Shown here piece by piece: positions 1 through 6,854 of a stretch of DNA of 52,160 bases. Every line of letters begins with the position of its first letter. Positions within the stretch are counted from its first letter, which is position 1. The notes under the pieces are model-generated. The model did not search any database. It worked only from the letters and a program-made list of their open reading frames with translations, and was not told the DNA's origin. Position numbers and translations under genes: made by a program. The stretch covers positions 1 to 52,160 of the forward strand of contig CACWNV010000037.1 of assembly GCA_902762325.1 (NCBI GenBank), written 5' to 3'. Source of the stretch: an uncultured Prevotellaceae bacterium. GTDB taxonomy: Bacteria > Bacteroidota > Bacteroidia > Bacteroidales > Bacteroidaceae.

Positions 1-156
1 TCAGAACAGGTAAACGCTTTTAGTGAGATAGTAATTATAGTAATAACCAGTTAAGTTTAACTCTCCAAAAAGTGACAACCTTTTTCAGTTAAGGTCAGGG
101 TGTTTTCTCGCATGCCACAAACCTCCGTCACCTTTCGGCATATACGTATATACATT

Positions 157-255
157 CCTCTCGGTTTTATCAGAAAGACAAAGATTTTTCCTCTCGGTTT
201 TATCAAATAAACATCACTTTTTCGTCTCGGTTTTGTCAGAAAAGACAGCAATTTC
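157..255. repeat. Three tandem 33-bp repeats upstream of the AAA ATPase
   Basis: Three direct units start at 157, 190 and 223, an exact period of 33 bp. Each begins with C(C/G)TCTCGGTTTT(A/G)TCA and continues through an A-rich stretch to a T-run. The array ends about 60 bp before the start codon of the ATPase gene at 318, so it could be an operator or leader element of that gene. Apart from the array and the AT-rich stretch to 317, I see no gene in 1-317; a reading frame on the opposite strand merely translates the repeats (repeated KPRG). Confidence 0.8.
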
Positions 256-317
256 TTGTGTATCTCAAAGAAAATAACTACTTTTACACCTGTTACAATA
301 ACAAAATATAAGAATGT

Positions 318-1718
318 ATGTATATAGAGCGGTCAATAGATGCCCTTCTACTTGAATGGAAGAACAGCAGAAGTCTGAAACCTTTGCTGCTGCGTGGTGC
401 GCGTCAAGTTGGGAAGTCGTGGGCTGTAGAACATTTGGGTGAAAGTTTCGACTACTTCATTGAAGTTAACTTTGAAAAACGTCCTGACTTGAAGGATGTA
501 TTTGAGAAAGTACATGATGTCCATGAACTTGCCAACAGCCTTGGTATGCTATACAATAAGCCTGTAGAACCTGGCAAGACTTTGATTTTTCTGGATGAGA
601 TACAAGATTGTCTTGCTGCAATAAAAAGCTTATGGTCATTCAAAGAGGACTTCCCTGGACTGCACGTTGTTGCCGCTGGTTCCCTGTTAGAGTTCGCTCT
701 AAAGGAATTGCCGTCTTTTGGCGTAGGAAGAATACGCTCGCTATTTGTCTATCCGTTTTCCTTTGACGAGTTTTTGATTGCAGAAGGGAAATCATTGTGG
801 GTAAAAGCAAAAAAGGAAGCAAGTAGCGACAAGCCTTTGCTGACAGCCCTTCATAATGACTTGGTGCAGCATTATCGTACATTCTTGATGGTTGGTGGTA
901 TGCCCGCCAGTGTGGCAGCGTGGATAACCAGCCACGACTACAGACAATGCCAGACAGAACTTGACGACATCCAACTCACCTACTATGACGATTTTGTAAA
1001 ATATGCCAAGAAGGTTGACCCGACACTGCTTCGAAACACCCTGCAAAGTGTGATACTCCAGATTGGCAACAAATTCGTTTACAGCCAAGTTGAGGGTGAC
1101 TACCGTGCAGAGGAGGTGAAAAAAGCATTGGGGCTTCTGTGTGATGCTGGCATTATCAAGCGAGTCAGCCATACAGCAGCCAACGGTCTTCCGCTCGGTG
1201 CGGAAATCAATGAAAAGTTTCGTAAGTACATCTATCTTGACAGTGGTTTGCTCCTGCGTATCTTAGATATGGATTTAGGCAGTGCCCAGCAACTAACAGA
1301 GCTGATTATCGCAGGAACGGCAGAGGATTTGGTTAACAAAGGTGGACTGGCAGAGATGGTGCTTGGATGGGAATTGGTGAAATACAATAATCCACGTTCA
1401 CAACACGACCTATACTATTGGGAAAATACAGCAGAGGGGACACGTTCAGAAGTGGATTACATCATTGCCCGCGACATGAAAGTGTTGCCTATTGAGTGCA
1501 AGGCTGGCACAAGTGGAAAAATGAAGAGCCTTCGTGTATTTATGGGACAGAAACATTTGACGGATGCCATACGTTGTTCTTTAGAGAACTTCTCATTGCT
1601 GGAAAATGAGGACAAGAAAGATGAGAATGCAATGAGACGCATTTCAATAAATCCATTATACGCTATATCGACCTTGTATAATTCGATTAATCCTTCCATA
1701 CCTATTGCATTAGTATAA
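318..1718 (+). CDS. AAA-family ATP-binding protein with DUF4143 domain
   Basis: A 466-residue cytoplasmic P-loop ATPase of the AAA_14/DUF4143 group. Walker A is GARQVGKS (about residues 27-34) and Walker B is TLIFLDE (about 88-94). The C-terminal third carries a PD-(D/E)xK-like signature: D380 in SEVDY, then E393 and K395 in IECKAG, as expected for the nuclease-like fold often found at the end of DUF4143 proteins. Length is slightly above the usual 380-440; the last 40 residues look unconserved. The family is common and multicopy in Bacteroidales, and its cellular role is not established (mobile-element or stress association is often suggested). It stands alone, preceded by three 33-bp repeats. 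The start ATG at 318 fits, with MYIERSID a typical family N-terminus. Confidence 0.88.
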   Translation: MYIERSIDALLLEWKNSRSLKPLLLRGARQVGKSWAVEHLGESFDYFIEVNFEKRPDLKDVFEKVHDVHELANSLGMLYNKPVEPGKTLIFLDEIQDCLAAIKSLWSFKEDFPGLHVVAAGSLLEFALKELPSFGVGRIRSLFVYPFSFDEFLIAEGKSLWVKAKKEASSDKPLLTALHNDLVQHYRTFLMVGGMPASVAAWITSHDYRQCQTELDDIQLTYYDDFVKYAKKVDPTLLRNTLQSVILQIGNKFVYSQVEGDYRAEEVKKALGLLCDAGIIKRVSHTAANGLPLGAEINEKFRKYIYLDSGLLLRILDMDLGSAQQLTELIIAGTAEDLVNKGGLAEMVLGWELVKYNNPRSQHDLYYWENTAEGTRSEVDYIIARDMKVLPIECKAGTSGKMKSLRVFMGQKHLTDAIRCSLENFSLLENEDKKDENAMRRISINPLYAISTLYNSINPSIPIALV

Positions 1719-2039
1719 CCTTACGCTACGACCAATAAGGCAACCTCATAACAGGAGTTATTCGGGTTGTCCATGTGTTCAAAAAAGTGGCGTTCAAATA
1801 AATCTGTGGAGTTATCTGAATATAGTTTTTTCAGTGTTCAACAATACCTTTGATTAGAATGGGTGACAAGACAGCGGCGATATACGCTTGCGTTTCCATG
1901 TCGTCGTGGTCTTCTTCAGCTATCCTTACATGAAGGAAAAAAGTATATCACACACCGCCATGGAAATTCGCAAGGAATTGATGGAGGTGTGGGAATTATA
2001 GACTAAAAGAAATATTTCTTAATTATTATGTAGAATATA
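1719..2039. other. Intergenic region with no intact gene
   Basis: About 320 bp between the ATPase and the immunity-like gene. The only coding-like signal is an open frame on the plus strand at 1867-2001 (44 codons, listed separately). No hairpin with a U-tract was found after the ATPase stop. Confidence 0.6.
1867..2001 (+). pseudogene. Possible 3' remnant of a decayed gene
   Basis: After an in-frame stop at 1864-1866 an open frame of 44 codons runs to TAG at 1999-2001. Its end (MEIRKELMEVWEL) looks protein-like, with a preceding hydrophobic stretch. No start with a ribosome-binding site is evident except an internal ATG at 1930. I do not recognise the family. It may equally be a chance frame; it is recorded because this accessory area holds truncated genes. 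Confidence 0.2.
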
Positions 2040-2456
2040 CTATTTCTCATGCATGAAAGAAACTAATTTCCCTGTAAATTTGTCAATAATTAAGGAAAAA
2101 CTGCCTTTCCATTTTTTATACTTATTTTGCGGTCTTGGTGTTCCTGTGACCAACCATAAACTATCATTCAATACTGAGACAGAATATGGTTGTTCAATCT
2201 TGGCTATTTCCTTTCCATAAATGTTGGATGCATAAATATATGCTATCATTGTAGCAGATTCATGGTCGTTGACAATATTTATTTTACTCTTAGGCGGATT
2301 TTTAAGAACCCAAAATTCTTTATCGTTTATCGCTTTTTTTACTACATAGGAGCAGCGATTCTTTACTGTGATCTCCTGTTTTGGTCTTTGTGCAAATGCC
2401 CATGTTGTATTTAAGCATATAAAACACAAAATAATATATAATTTATTTCTTTCCAT
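2040..2456 (-). CDS. NTF2-fold-type immunity protein (exported), partner of the RHS tip
   Basis: 138 residues with an N-terminal signal peptide (hydrophobic core around 6-20, cleavage likely after AFA near 22). The body resembles NTF2-fold immunity proteins: an alanine/isoleucine-rich helix with YGKEI, a PY motif, then W.VTG and a final strand ending in KFTGKLVS. The start codon lies inside the 3' end of the RHS gene (14-bp overlap), the usual arrangement of a polymorphic toxin and its immunity gene with translational coupling. The role, neutralising the toxin domain encoded upstream, is inferred from family resemblance and position. The stretch is visibly more AT-rich than the genes after 4.7 kb, which suggests transfer as a cassette. 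Confidence 0.68.
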   Translation of the reverse strand: MERNKLYIILCFICLNTTWAFAQRPKQEITVKNRCSYVVKKAINDKEFWVLKNPPKSKINIVNDHESATMIAYIYASNIYGKEIAKIEQPYSVSVLNDSLWLVTGTPRPQNKYKKWKGSFSLIIDKFTGKLVSFMHEK

Positions 2457-3399
2457 AAAATGCTTTTATATCTTCTATTTTGTTTTTGTCATGATCATCT
2501 TTTGGCATATTTGTATCTACTATTCTTATCTCTCCTGTAGAAGCATCATAATTTTGTAGTATGCCGCTTGGAGTGACAACATAATCTTGCAGCTTAGCAT
2601 CATTGCTACTGCCAATATCTGTGCTTTTATTACTAATTTTTGTTCGTTCTTTGGGGTGGTCTTTTCCCCAAAGCTCACTTAAACCAGAAAACACATCGTT
2701 TCCTAAACCATATTTTTCATCATATGCTCCATGAGAGTGTCCTGTAGAAACTGCTTTTTCTGCGGTTTTTGTTTTTGAGGCTGTGACTTTCCCGCTTTTC
2801 TTATCCCTTGAGATGAATTTTAATGATGTTGCTCCTGTGGGACCTCCTTGATTTGGTTGCGTATATGAGTATCCTTCTTGTCCCTTATCATTTGTCATTT
2901 TATAAAAAGAAGTTGCATACTCTCGGTTGTTCTTGATTGACATCGGATTAGTATACTTACCAAAATCCTTTGCAGCATCATCTAAGGTTAAAAAGAAATC
3001 TCCAGGTCCAGGAGCTCTTCCATCAGGATCAATGTTTTTTACAGGATTATTGAGACAATAGTTATAAGGACTAAATGGATAATACTTATGGTTCAACGGA
3101 TCCATCCTATCCCACCTTCCTGTAACAGGATTATACTGACGAGCACCATAGTCGTAGGTGTTCAGTCCGTGCATGCTGTCGAATTCCTTTCCGTTATACT
3201 TGTGATTCTGCACGTTGCTGTCCGTGGTGCCGTCGCATAGCTGCGCACCGAAGGGATAGTAGTTCAGCGTCTGGATGACCCTTCCGTCACTGCCGCCGTT
3301 CGCCTCCCTCACCTGTCGGACGTTCCCCAGGTGGTCACGGTCGTAGTAGCAGAACGTGAAGTTGTCCTGGCTGTAGTTGTGTGTCACGCCATTCTTCAT
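2443..3399 (-). CDS. RHS repeat-associated core fragment with DUF4329-like C-terminal toxin domain
   Basis: 318 residues, far shorter than full RHS proteins (over 1000). Residues 20-127 are the conserved RHS core: DHLGNVRQV, NYYPFGAQL, YNGKEFD, YDYGARQY, then W.R.DP and NNPVKNIDPDG, after which sequence becomes variable. Residues about 138-290 match the DUF4329 pattern: SIKNNREYATSFYKM, a YSYTQP segment, HSHG at 221-224, a VFS motif at 236-238 and VVTPSGILQNYD. The HxH pair suggests a JAB-like metal site, so a peptidase- or deubiquitinase-like activity is possible but unproven. The N-terminal shell and signal peptide are missing. A well-spaced promoter (3432-3462) and a purine-rich GTGGAG box precede the ATG, so this tip may be expressed on its own. 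The immunity-like gene overlaps its end. Confidence 0.8.
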   Translation of the reverse strand: MKNGVTHNYSQDNFTFCYYDRDHLGNVRQVREANGGSDGRVIQTLNYYPFGAQLCDGTTDSNVQNHKYNGKEFDSMHGLNTYDYGARQYNPVTGRWDRMDPLNHKYYPFSPYNYCLNNPVKNIDPDGRAPGPGDFFLTLDDAAKDFGKYTNPMSIKNNREYATSFYKMTNDKGQEGYSYTQPNQGGPTGATSLKFISRDKKSGKVTASKTKTAEKAVSTGHSHGAYDEKYGLGNDVFSGLSELWGKDHPKERTKISNKSTDIGSSNDAKLQDYVVTPSGILQNYDASTGEIRIVDTNMPKDDHDKNKIEDIKAFYGKK

Positions 3400-3431
3400 T
3401 ATAGAATCTCCACTTTATTAATACATGATGG

Positions 3432-3462
3432 CAAAGTTATCAACATATTCTCAGACTGCAAA
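3432..3462 (-). promoter_or_regulatory. Bacteroidetes-type promoter for the RHS tip gene
   Basis: On the minus strand a TTTG (complement of 3459-3462) is followed after exactly 19 bp by TAACTTTG (complement of 3432-3439), matching the -33/-7 consensus TTTG-N19-TAnnTTTG. It lies about 33 bp upstream of the ATG at 3399. Confidence 0.7.
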
Positions 3463-3529
3463 GCATTCGCATTAAAAAATGGTCATGATATAGCAGTTGA
3501 CCTGAAACATTCTGCATTCAGTACCGCAT

Positions 3530-3690
3530 AATCCCCGACGGGGAGTAAGATTACAGGCAGGCGGTGGAGCGAAGCGAAACCCCTGTAAGTTAGGCAAGAG
3601 TATGTCTGTCTGTGTTCTGCTGCACTTTCAGTGCACTATAGGTCAAATCCTATACAGTTTCCTAAAAAACAACGGAGGTAAGGTCCCATG
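3530..3690 (+). ncRNA. Candidate structured RNA, HEARO/omega-RNA-like, without its ORF
   Basis: Seen in the sequence: a chain of potential hairpins in about 160 bp. TCCCC-GAC-GGGGA at 3532-3544; ACAGGCAGGC (3553-3562) pairs over all ten positions, with two G-U pairs, with GTCTGTCTGT (3604-3613); TGCAC-TTTCA-GTGCA at 3621-3635; TATAGG-N6-CCTATA at 3637-3654. The segment ends with GGAGGTAAGGTCCC immediately before an ATG at 3689 that opens only a short frame. Such an RNA ending just ahead of an ATG recalls HEARO (IscB omega) RNAs, many of which occur without an ORF. That assignment is from memory of the overall shape, not an alignment. Strand is chosen from the position of the GGAGG-ATG end. 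Confidence 0.42.
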
Positions 3691-3822
3691 ATAATAATGT
3701 ATAAAAGGATTTGGATTCAATGGATGAAATGCCGTAGGCATCATTTGTAATTGTGCATTACAAATATTTGGTTCCATATTGTCGAATTCGGAAATCCGGC
3801 AGAACGTGTTTTTGTTCTTAAT

Positions 3823-4575
3823 GAATGAAAATGCCGTAGGCGTTTGATTTTGTGTTGTGTCGCAACGGAAGAAATGCCGGAGGCATTAGACAATGGTAGC
3901 CAGCCATACAGTTGTCCCCTTGGGGACTGCGAAATGGCTGGTATGGGCGACACCCACATTTTATTCCTTGCCTTTAGGTAAGGGACATACGCAGCCTTTG
4001 TCGCCTACCCAAGGGCAGGCTAAATTCTTATGGGGGCTATTCCTTTCCAGCCATTTCGAAACACCCAAGGGCGTTTCTGTATGGCTGGCTACCTTTGTCC
4101 GATGCCTAACGGCATCTGTTCTTGCCATAGGTTTCCCCTTGTCTGATGCCTCTGGCATCATTTGCTGAACGGGATTTTGTCAAATAATATTCGAATTTTG
4201 AGGCCAAAAAATGGGGGGTGTAGGTCACGAAAGGGTCACTCGGTCGAAAAAACGGCTATTTTTGAGGTTTTTCGTAAAGTGTTGATTGATAAATGATTAC
4301 ACGGATATTTATCTGTAAACGGGCGGTTTACAAAATCTGAATTTGCCAAAGGTAAGGTTTCGCTGCGCCAAAGGTTATGTTTCGCCGTGTGAAAGGTCAT
4401 GTTTGAGGCGATGAAACATAAGCTTTGACCGCGCCAAAGCTTACCTTTCGCGGTGTGAAAGCTTACCTTTCGCAAAATGAAGGATGATGAATGAAGAGTG
4501 AAAAGTCCGTTTTTACACATTTTAACTTCTCTTTCATCGCTTTTCCCCGACAAGTTTTTGTCAATATTATTGATA
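3823..4575. repeat. Copy A of a large multi-hairpin dispersed repeat
   Basis: About 750 bp that recurs at 35146-35921 with long identical blocks. Core: left arm 3882-3911 and right arm 4077-4106 are inverted repeats with 27 of 30 positions matching; a nested 12-bp pair lies at 3930-3941/4047-4058. Inside each side sit further hairpins: GTCCCC-TT-GGGGAC at 3914-3927 and AAAC(A)CCC-AA-GGG(C)GTTT at 4059-4076. Central hairpins include CCTTGCC-TTTA-GGTAAGG. Small GATGCC/GGCATC dyads flank the core (4101-4116, 4144-4160). A conserved block (CACGAAAGGGTCACTCGGTC, about 4216-4240) and a tail of about 22-bp palindromic units (4345-4473) follow, ending near CCCCGACAAGTTTTTGT. No credible coding frame; frames inside translate palindrome arms. 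Confidence 0.85.
4345..4473. repeat. Tandem ~22-bp palindromic units in tail of copy A
   Basis: About six diverged units of 20-23 bp, each of the form G(C/T)G-gaaaggt-aagg-tttcgc, i.e. near-palindromes centred on AAAGCTTACCTTT-like sequence, most separated by GCG or GTG. The same array with different bases occurs in copy B at 35689-35817. Confidence 0.65.
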
Positions 4576-4681
4576 GCAAAGCAGAGCAAAACAAGGGGAG
4601 GAATTCAATCAAAAAACTGGGATTTTGGAATGAGAATTGGCAGACTCCGATAATACTTTTCATAATTAAGGCAGATAATAT

Positions 4682-4711
4682 TTTGAGAAACGGACATTTT
4701 TTGTATCTTTG
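4682..4711 (+). promoter_or_regulatory. Promoter of the 4742-9142 operon
   Basis: TTTG at 4682-4685, 18 bp spacer, TATCTTTG at 4704-4711: a good TAnnTTTG promoter 30 bp before the lipoprotein ATG. An upstream TTG start for that gene would lie inside this -7 box and is therefore rejected. Confidence 0.75.
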
Positions 4712-4741
4712 TCCCATCAACCATTTATAAACTTTTTGACA

Positions 4742-5032
4742 ATGAAGAGATATTTGATTTCAATGATGTGCGCCGTTTCAGCATTGTTTATGCTCAACGG
4801 CTGTATCGTGTCCGAGCAGAAGCTGACGGATAAGGTTCAAGAGAGTATCGTGAATGCTGAGAAGGCGGAAGGCAATACACTGGAAGTTACTGACTTCAGT
4901 CTTAACAAGCAGGACGGTAAGAACTACACGGGCGTGTTGAAAGGTCGTGTGAACGGGGAAGATGCTGTCTATGATGTGAAGGTCATTGACGAAGGAAGTG
5001 ACTTCGACGTCGACTGGGAGAAACGTAACTAA
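4742..5032 (+). CDS. Small lipoprotein of unknown function
   Basis: 96 residues. The signal peptide ends in a lipobox LNGC with the lipidated Cys at 21, so the mature protein is membrane-anchored. The mature part is short and rich in charged residues and beta-forming sequence (LEVTDFSL, YTGVLKGRV, DAVYDVKVI), resembling small beta-rich lipoproteins of Bacteroidales. No named family recognised. The ATG at 4742 is chosen because it gives an intact signal peptide and follows the promoter at a sensible distance. It is the first gene of a closely spaced plus-strand series; the next gene starts 17 bp later. Confidence 0.8.
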   Translation: MKRYLISMMCAVSALFMLNGCIVSEQKLTDKVQESIVNAEKAEGNTLEVTDFSLNKQDGKNYTGVLKGRVNGEDAVYDVKVIDEGSDFDVDWEKRN

Positions 5033-5049
5033 GACAACTGTACCAGAAG

Positions 5050-5850
5050 ATGAAAAGGTTATTGACAGTATCCCTGGTGTTCGTGCTAGCTTTCAATGCA
5101 TGGGCACAGAGCTATAAGCAGGTGAACGACATCCGCTATACGACGAAGACCGACCCGTATGCCGTGGAACGGTTGAAGCTGGACATCTATTATCCCGAAG
5201 GGAAGAACGGCTGCCCGGTGATTGTCTGGTTCCACGGTGGAGGACTGGAGGCTGGCAGCAAGGAGATTCCTGCCCGTCTGAAGGAGAAGGGACTGGTGGT
5301 TGTAGGCGTCAACTACAGGCTGTTGCCAAAGGTGACGGTGGCCGAGACGATTGACGATGCAGCCGAGGCGGTGGCATGGGTGTTCAAGCATATTGAAGCC
5401 TATGGCGGTGACCGTCGTAAGATGGTGGTGACTGGACATTCCGCAGGCGGGTATCTGAGCATGATGTTGTGCCTGAACAAGGCATGGCTGTCCCGTTACG
5501 GCGAGGATGCCGACTCCGTGATGCTTTATGTACCGTTCAGCGGTCAGGCCGTCACCCATTACAATGTGAGAAAGATGCAGGGCATTGGTCCCTTGCAGCC
5601 CACCATCGATGAGTGGGCACCTCTCTACTGGGTGCGCAAGGACTGTCCTCCGTTTGTGCTCATCTGTGGCGACCGTGAGCTGGAGCTGTATGGCCGTTAC
5701 GATGAAAACCAGTATCTGGCACGTATGATGAAGCTGGCTGGACATCAGCAGACTTATCTCTATGAGATTGACGGTCATGACCACGGGTCGATGGTAGACC
5801 CGTCGTTCCATATCCTGGAGCGCCATCTGAAGCAATGTCTTTCAAAGTGA
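5050..5850 (+). CDS. Secreted alpha/beta hydrolase, acetyl-esterase/carboxylesterase type
   Basis: 266 residues, signal peptide 1-20 (cleavage near NAWAQ). Oxyanion motif HGGG at 62-65, nucleophile elbow GHSAG with Ser131, likely Asp208 in CGDRE and His243 or 245 in DGHDH, the hormone-sensitive-lipase-like layout. This family removes acyl groups, in Bacteroidales often acetyl or feruloyl esters on plant polysaccharides. The same transcription unit ends with a GH9 glucanase, which supports a glycan side-chain role, but the substrate cannot be read from sequence. Second gene of the operon; the next gene starts 7 bp downstream. Confidence 0.85.
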   Translation: MKRLLTVSLVFVLAFNAWAQSYKQVNDIRYTTKTDPYAVERLKLDIYYPEGKNGCPVIVWFHGGGLEAGSKEIPARLKEKGLVVVGVNYRLLPKVTVAETIDDAAEAVAWVFKHIEAYGGDRRKMVVTGHSAGGYLSMMLCLNKAWLSRYGEDADSVMLYVPFSGQAVTHYNVRKMQGIGPLQPTIDEWAPLYWVRKDCPPFVLICGDRELELYGRYDENQYLARMMKLAGHQQTYLYEIDGHDHGSMVDPSFHILERHLKQCLSK

Positions 5851-5857
5851 TACGCGA

Positions 5858-6292
5858 GTGAAAGCAAAGAGAATCTATGTGGCAAGCAGTTGGCGCAACG
5901 TGTACTATGAAGGAGTGGTAAAGGCGTTGCGCGATGCCGGGCACGATGTGTACGACTTCCGGAATCCTCCATCGGGCGATGAAGGCTTCAAATGGAGCAG
6001 TGTGTCCGAGGACTATCTGGAGTGGTCGCCTGCAGAGTACCGCCGCCAGCTGATGCATCCGAAGGCTGTCCGCCAGTTCAGCAACGACATCACGGCTATG
6101 GAGTCGTGCGATGTGTGCGTGCTTGTACTGCCTTGTGGCCGTAGCGCTCATACCGAGGCAGGATGGTTTGCCGGTCGGGGGCGTCGTGTTCTCGCCTATA
6201 TCCCTGAGCGGCAGGAGCCGGAACTGATGTACAAGCTTTTCGATGGAATCTGCTGTACGATGACAGAGCTGGTGAAGACCCTCGAAGAGTGA
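5858..6292 (+). CDS. Nucleoside 2-deoxyribosyltransferase-like protein
   Basis: 144 residues, cytoplasmic. Start IYVASSWRN (6-14) and the block SNDITAMESCDVCVLVLPCGRSAHTE (75-100) fit the nucleoside 2-deoxyribosyltransferase-like fold, where an Asp pair contacts the nucleoside and a Glu in HxE (here E100) acts as nucleophile. Members of this branch are usually annotated only by fold, so activity on deoxynucleosides is an inference. GTG start at 5858 gives the family N-terminus directly; no ATG upstream in frame. It ends in GTGA/TGA overlap territory with the following Vsr gene, so the two are probably translated together. Confidence 0.7.
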   Translation: MKAKRIYVASSWRNVYYEGVVKALRDAGHDVYDFRNPPSGDEGFKWSSVSEDYLEWSPAEYRRQLMHPKAVRQFSNDITAMESCDVCVLVLPCGRSAHTEAGWFAGRGRRVLAYIPERQEPELMYKLFDGICCTMTELVKTLEE

Positions 6293-6297
6293 GCGGC

Positions 6298-6840
6298 ATG
6301 GACAAGCTGACTCCGCAGCAGCGGCATAAGAACATGGCAGCCATCCGGTCGAAAGACACGAAGCCAGAATGGGTGGTGCGCCGCGGACTATGGAGGAGAG
6401 GATTCCGCTATCGGCTGAACTCGCCCCGTCTGCCCGGTCATCCCGACCTTGTCTTGCGGAAATACAGGACGTGTGTCTTTGTGAATGGCTGTTTCTGGCA
6501 TGGCCATCATGTGATGCTTGATGAGGCGGTCGCGCTCTCGGACATCGTCAACTCGGAGTGTTGTAAGATACCGAAGTCGAACAGGGAGTTCTGGGTGGCA
6601 AAAATCAGACGGAACCAGCAGCGCGACATCCACGAACAACAACAGTTGTCGGAGATGGGCTGGCACTGCATCGTCGTCTGGGAATGCGACCTGAAGCCAA
6701 AGGTTAGGGAACAGACACTCGACTCGCTGGCGCTGACACTGGATAGCATCTGGCTGACCGACCATTCTGTCGTGAGGACCTACCCGCCAATGGAAGAGGA
6801 ACCCGACTCCATGATGGCTGCCGAGGAAAGAAGAACTTAA
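6298..6840 (+). CDS. vsr: Very short patch repair (Vsr) endonuclease
   Basis: 180 residues starting MDKLTPQQRHKNMAAI, the standard Vsr N-terminus. Core LPGHPDLVL carries the catalytic Asp (D50, D51 in E. coli Vsr), followed by GCFWHGH (64-70), IPKSNREFW and VVWEC. Vsr nicks 5' of the T in T:G mismatches arising from 5-methylcytosine deamination. Odd points: a Val sits where the third zinc-ligand Cys follows FWHGH in E. coli, with an extra segment ending in ECCK that could supply it; and no cytosine methyltransferase lies nearby. An alternative GTG start at 6289 overlaps the previous stop; ATG 6298 is preferred because it matches the family start. Confidence 0.9.
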   Translation: MDKLTPQQRHKNMAAIRSKDTKPEWVVRRGLWRRGFRYRLNSPRLPGHPDLVLRKYRTCVFVNGCFWHGHHVMLDEAVALSDIVNSECCKIPKSNREFWVAKIRRNQQRDIHEQQQLSEMGWHCIVVWECDLKPKVREQTLDSLALTLDSIWLTDHSVVRTYPPMEEEPDSMMAAEERRT

Positions 6841-6854
6841 ATTAAAAACATAAC

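Noticed and set aside
157-255. CRISPR array
   Set aside because: Only three units, the stretches between them are themselves similar and only about 10 bp, and no cas genes are present.
3530-3690. Group II intron end or retron msr
   Set aside because: No domain V-like GAGC...GAAA...GTTC hairpin, no reverse transcriptase, no intron boundary sequence seen.
3893-4168. Open frames of 60-90 codons on both strands inside the big repeat
   Set aside because: They translate palindrome arms (YGWLPLSNA-type strings on one strand), lack ribosome-binding sites, and are not kept in phase between copies A and B.
4709-4741. TTG start for the small lipoprotein
   Set aside because: It lies within the -7 box; the ATG at 4742 gives a proper lipoprotein signal peptide.
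5086-5835. Long antisense open frame opposite the esterase
   Set aside because: Shadow of the hydrolase gene, Cys/His-rich composition without any motif; similar shadows oppose the GH9, GH127, aminotransferase and GH5-GH43 genes.
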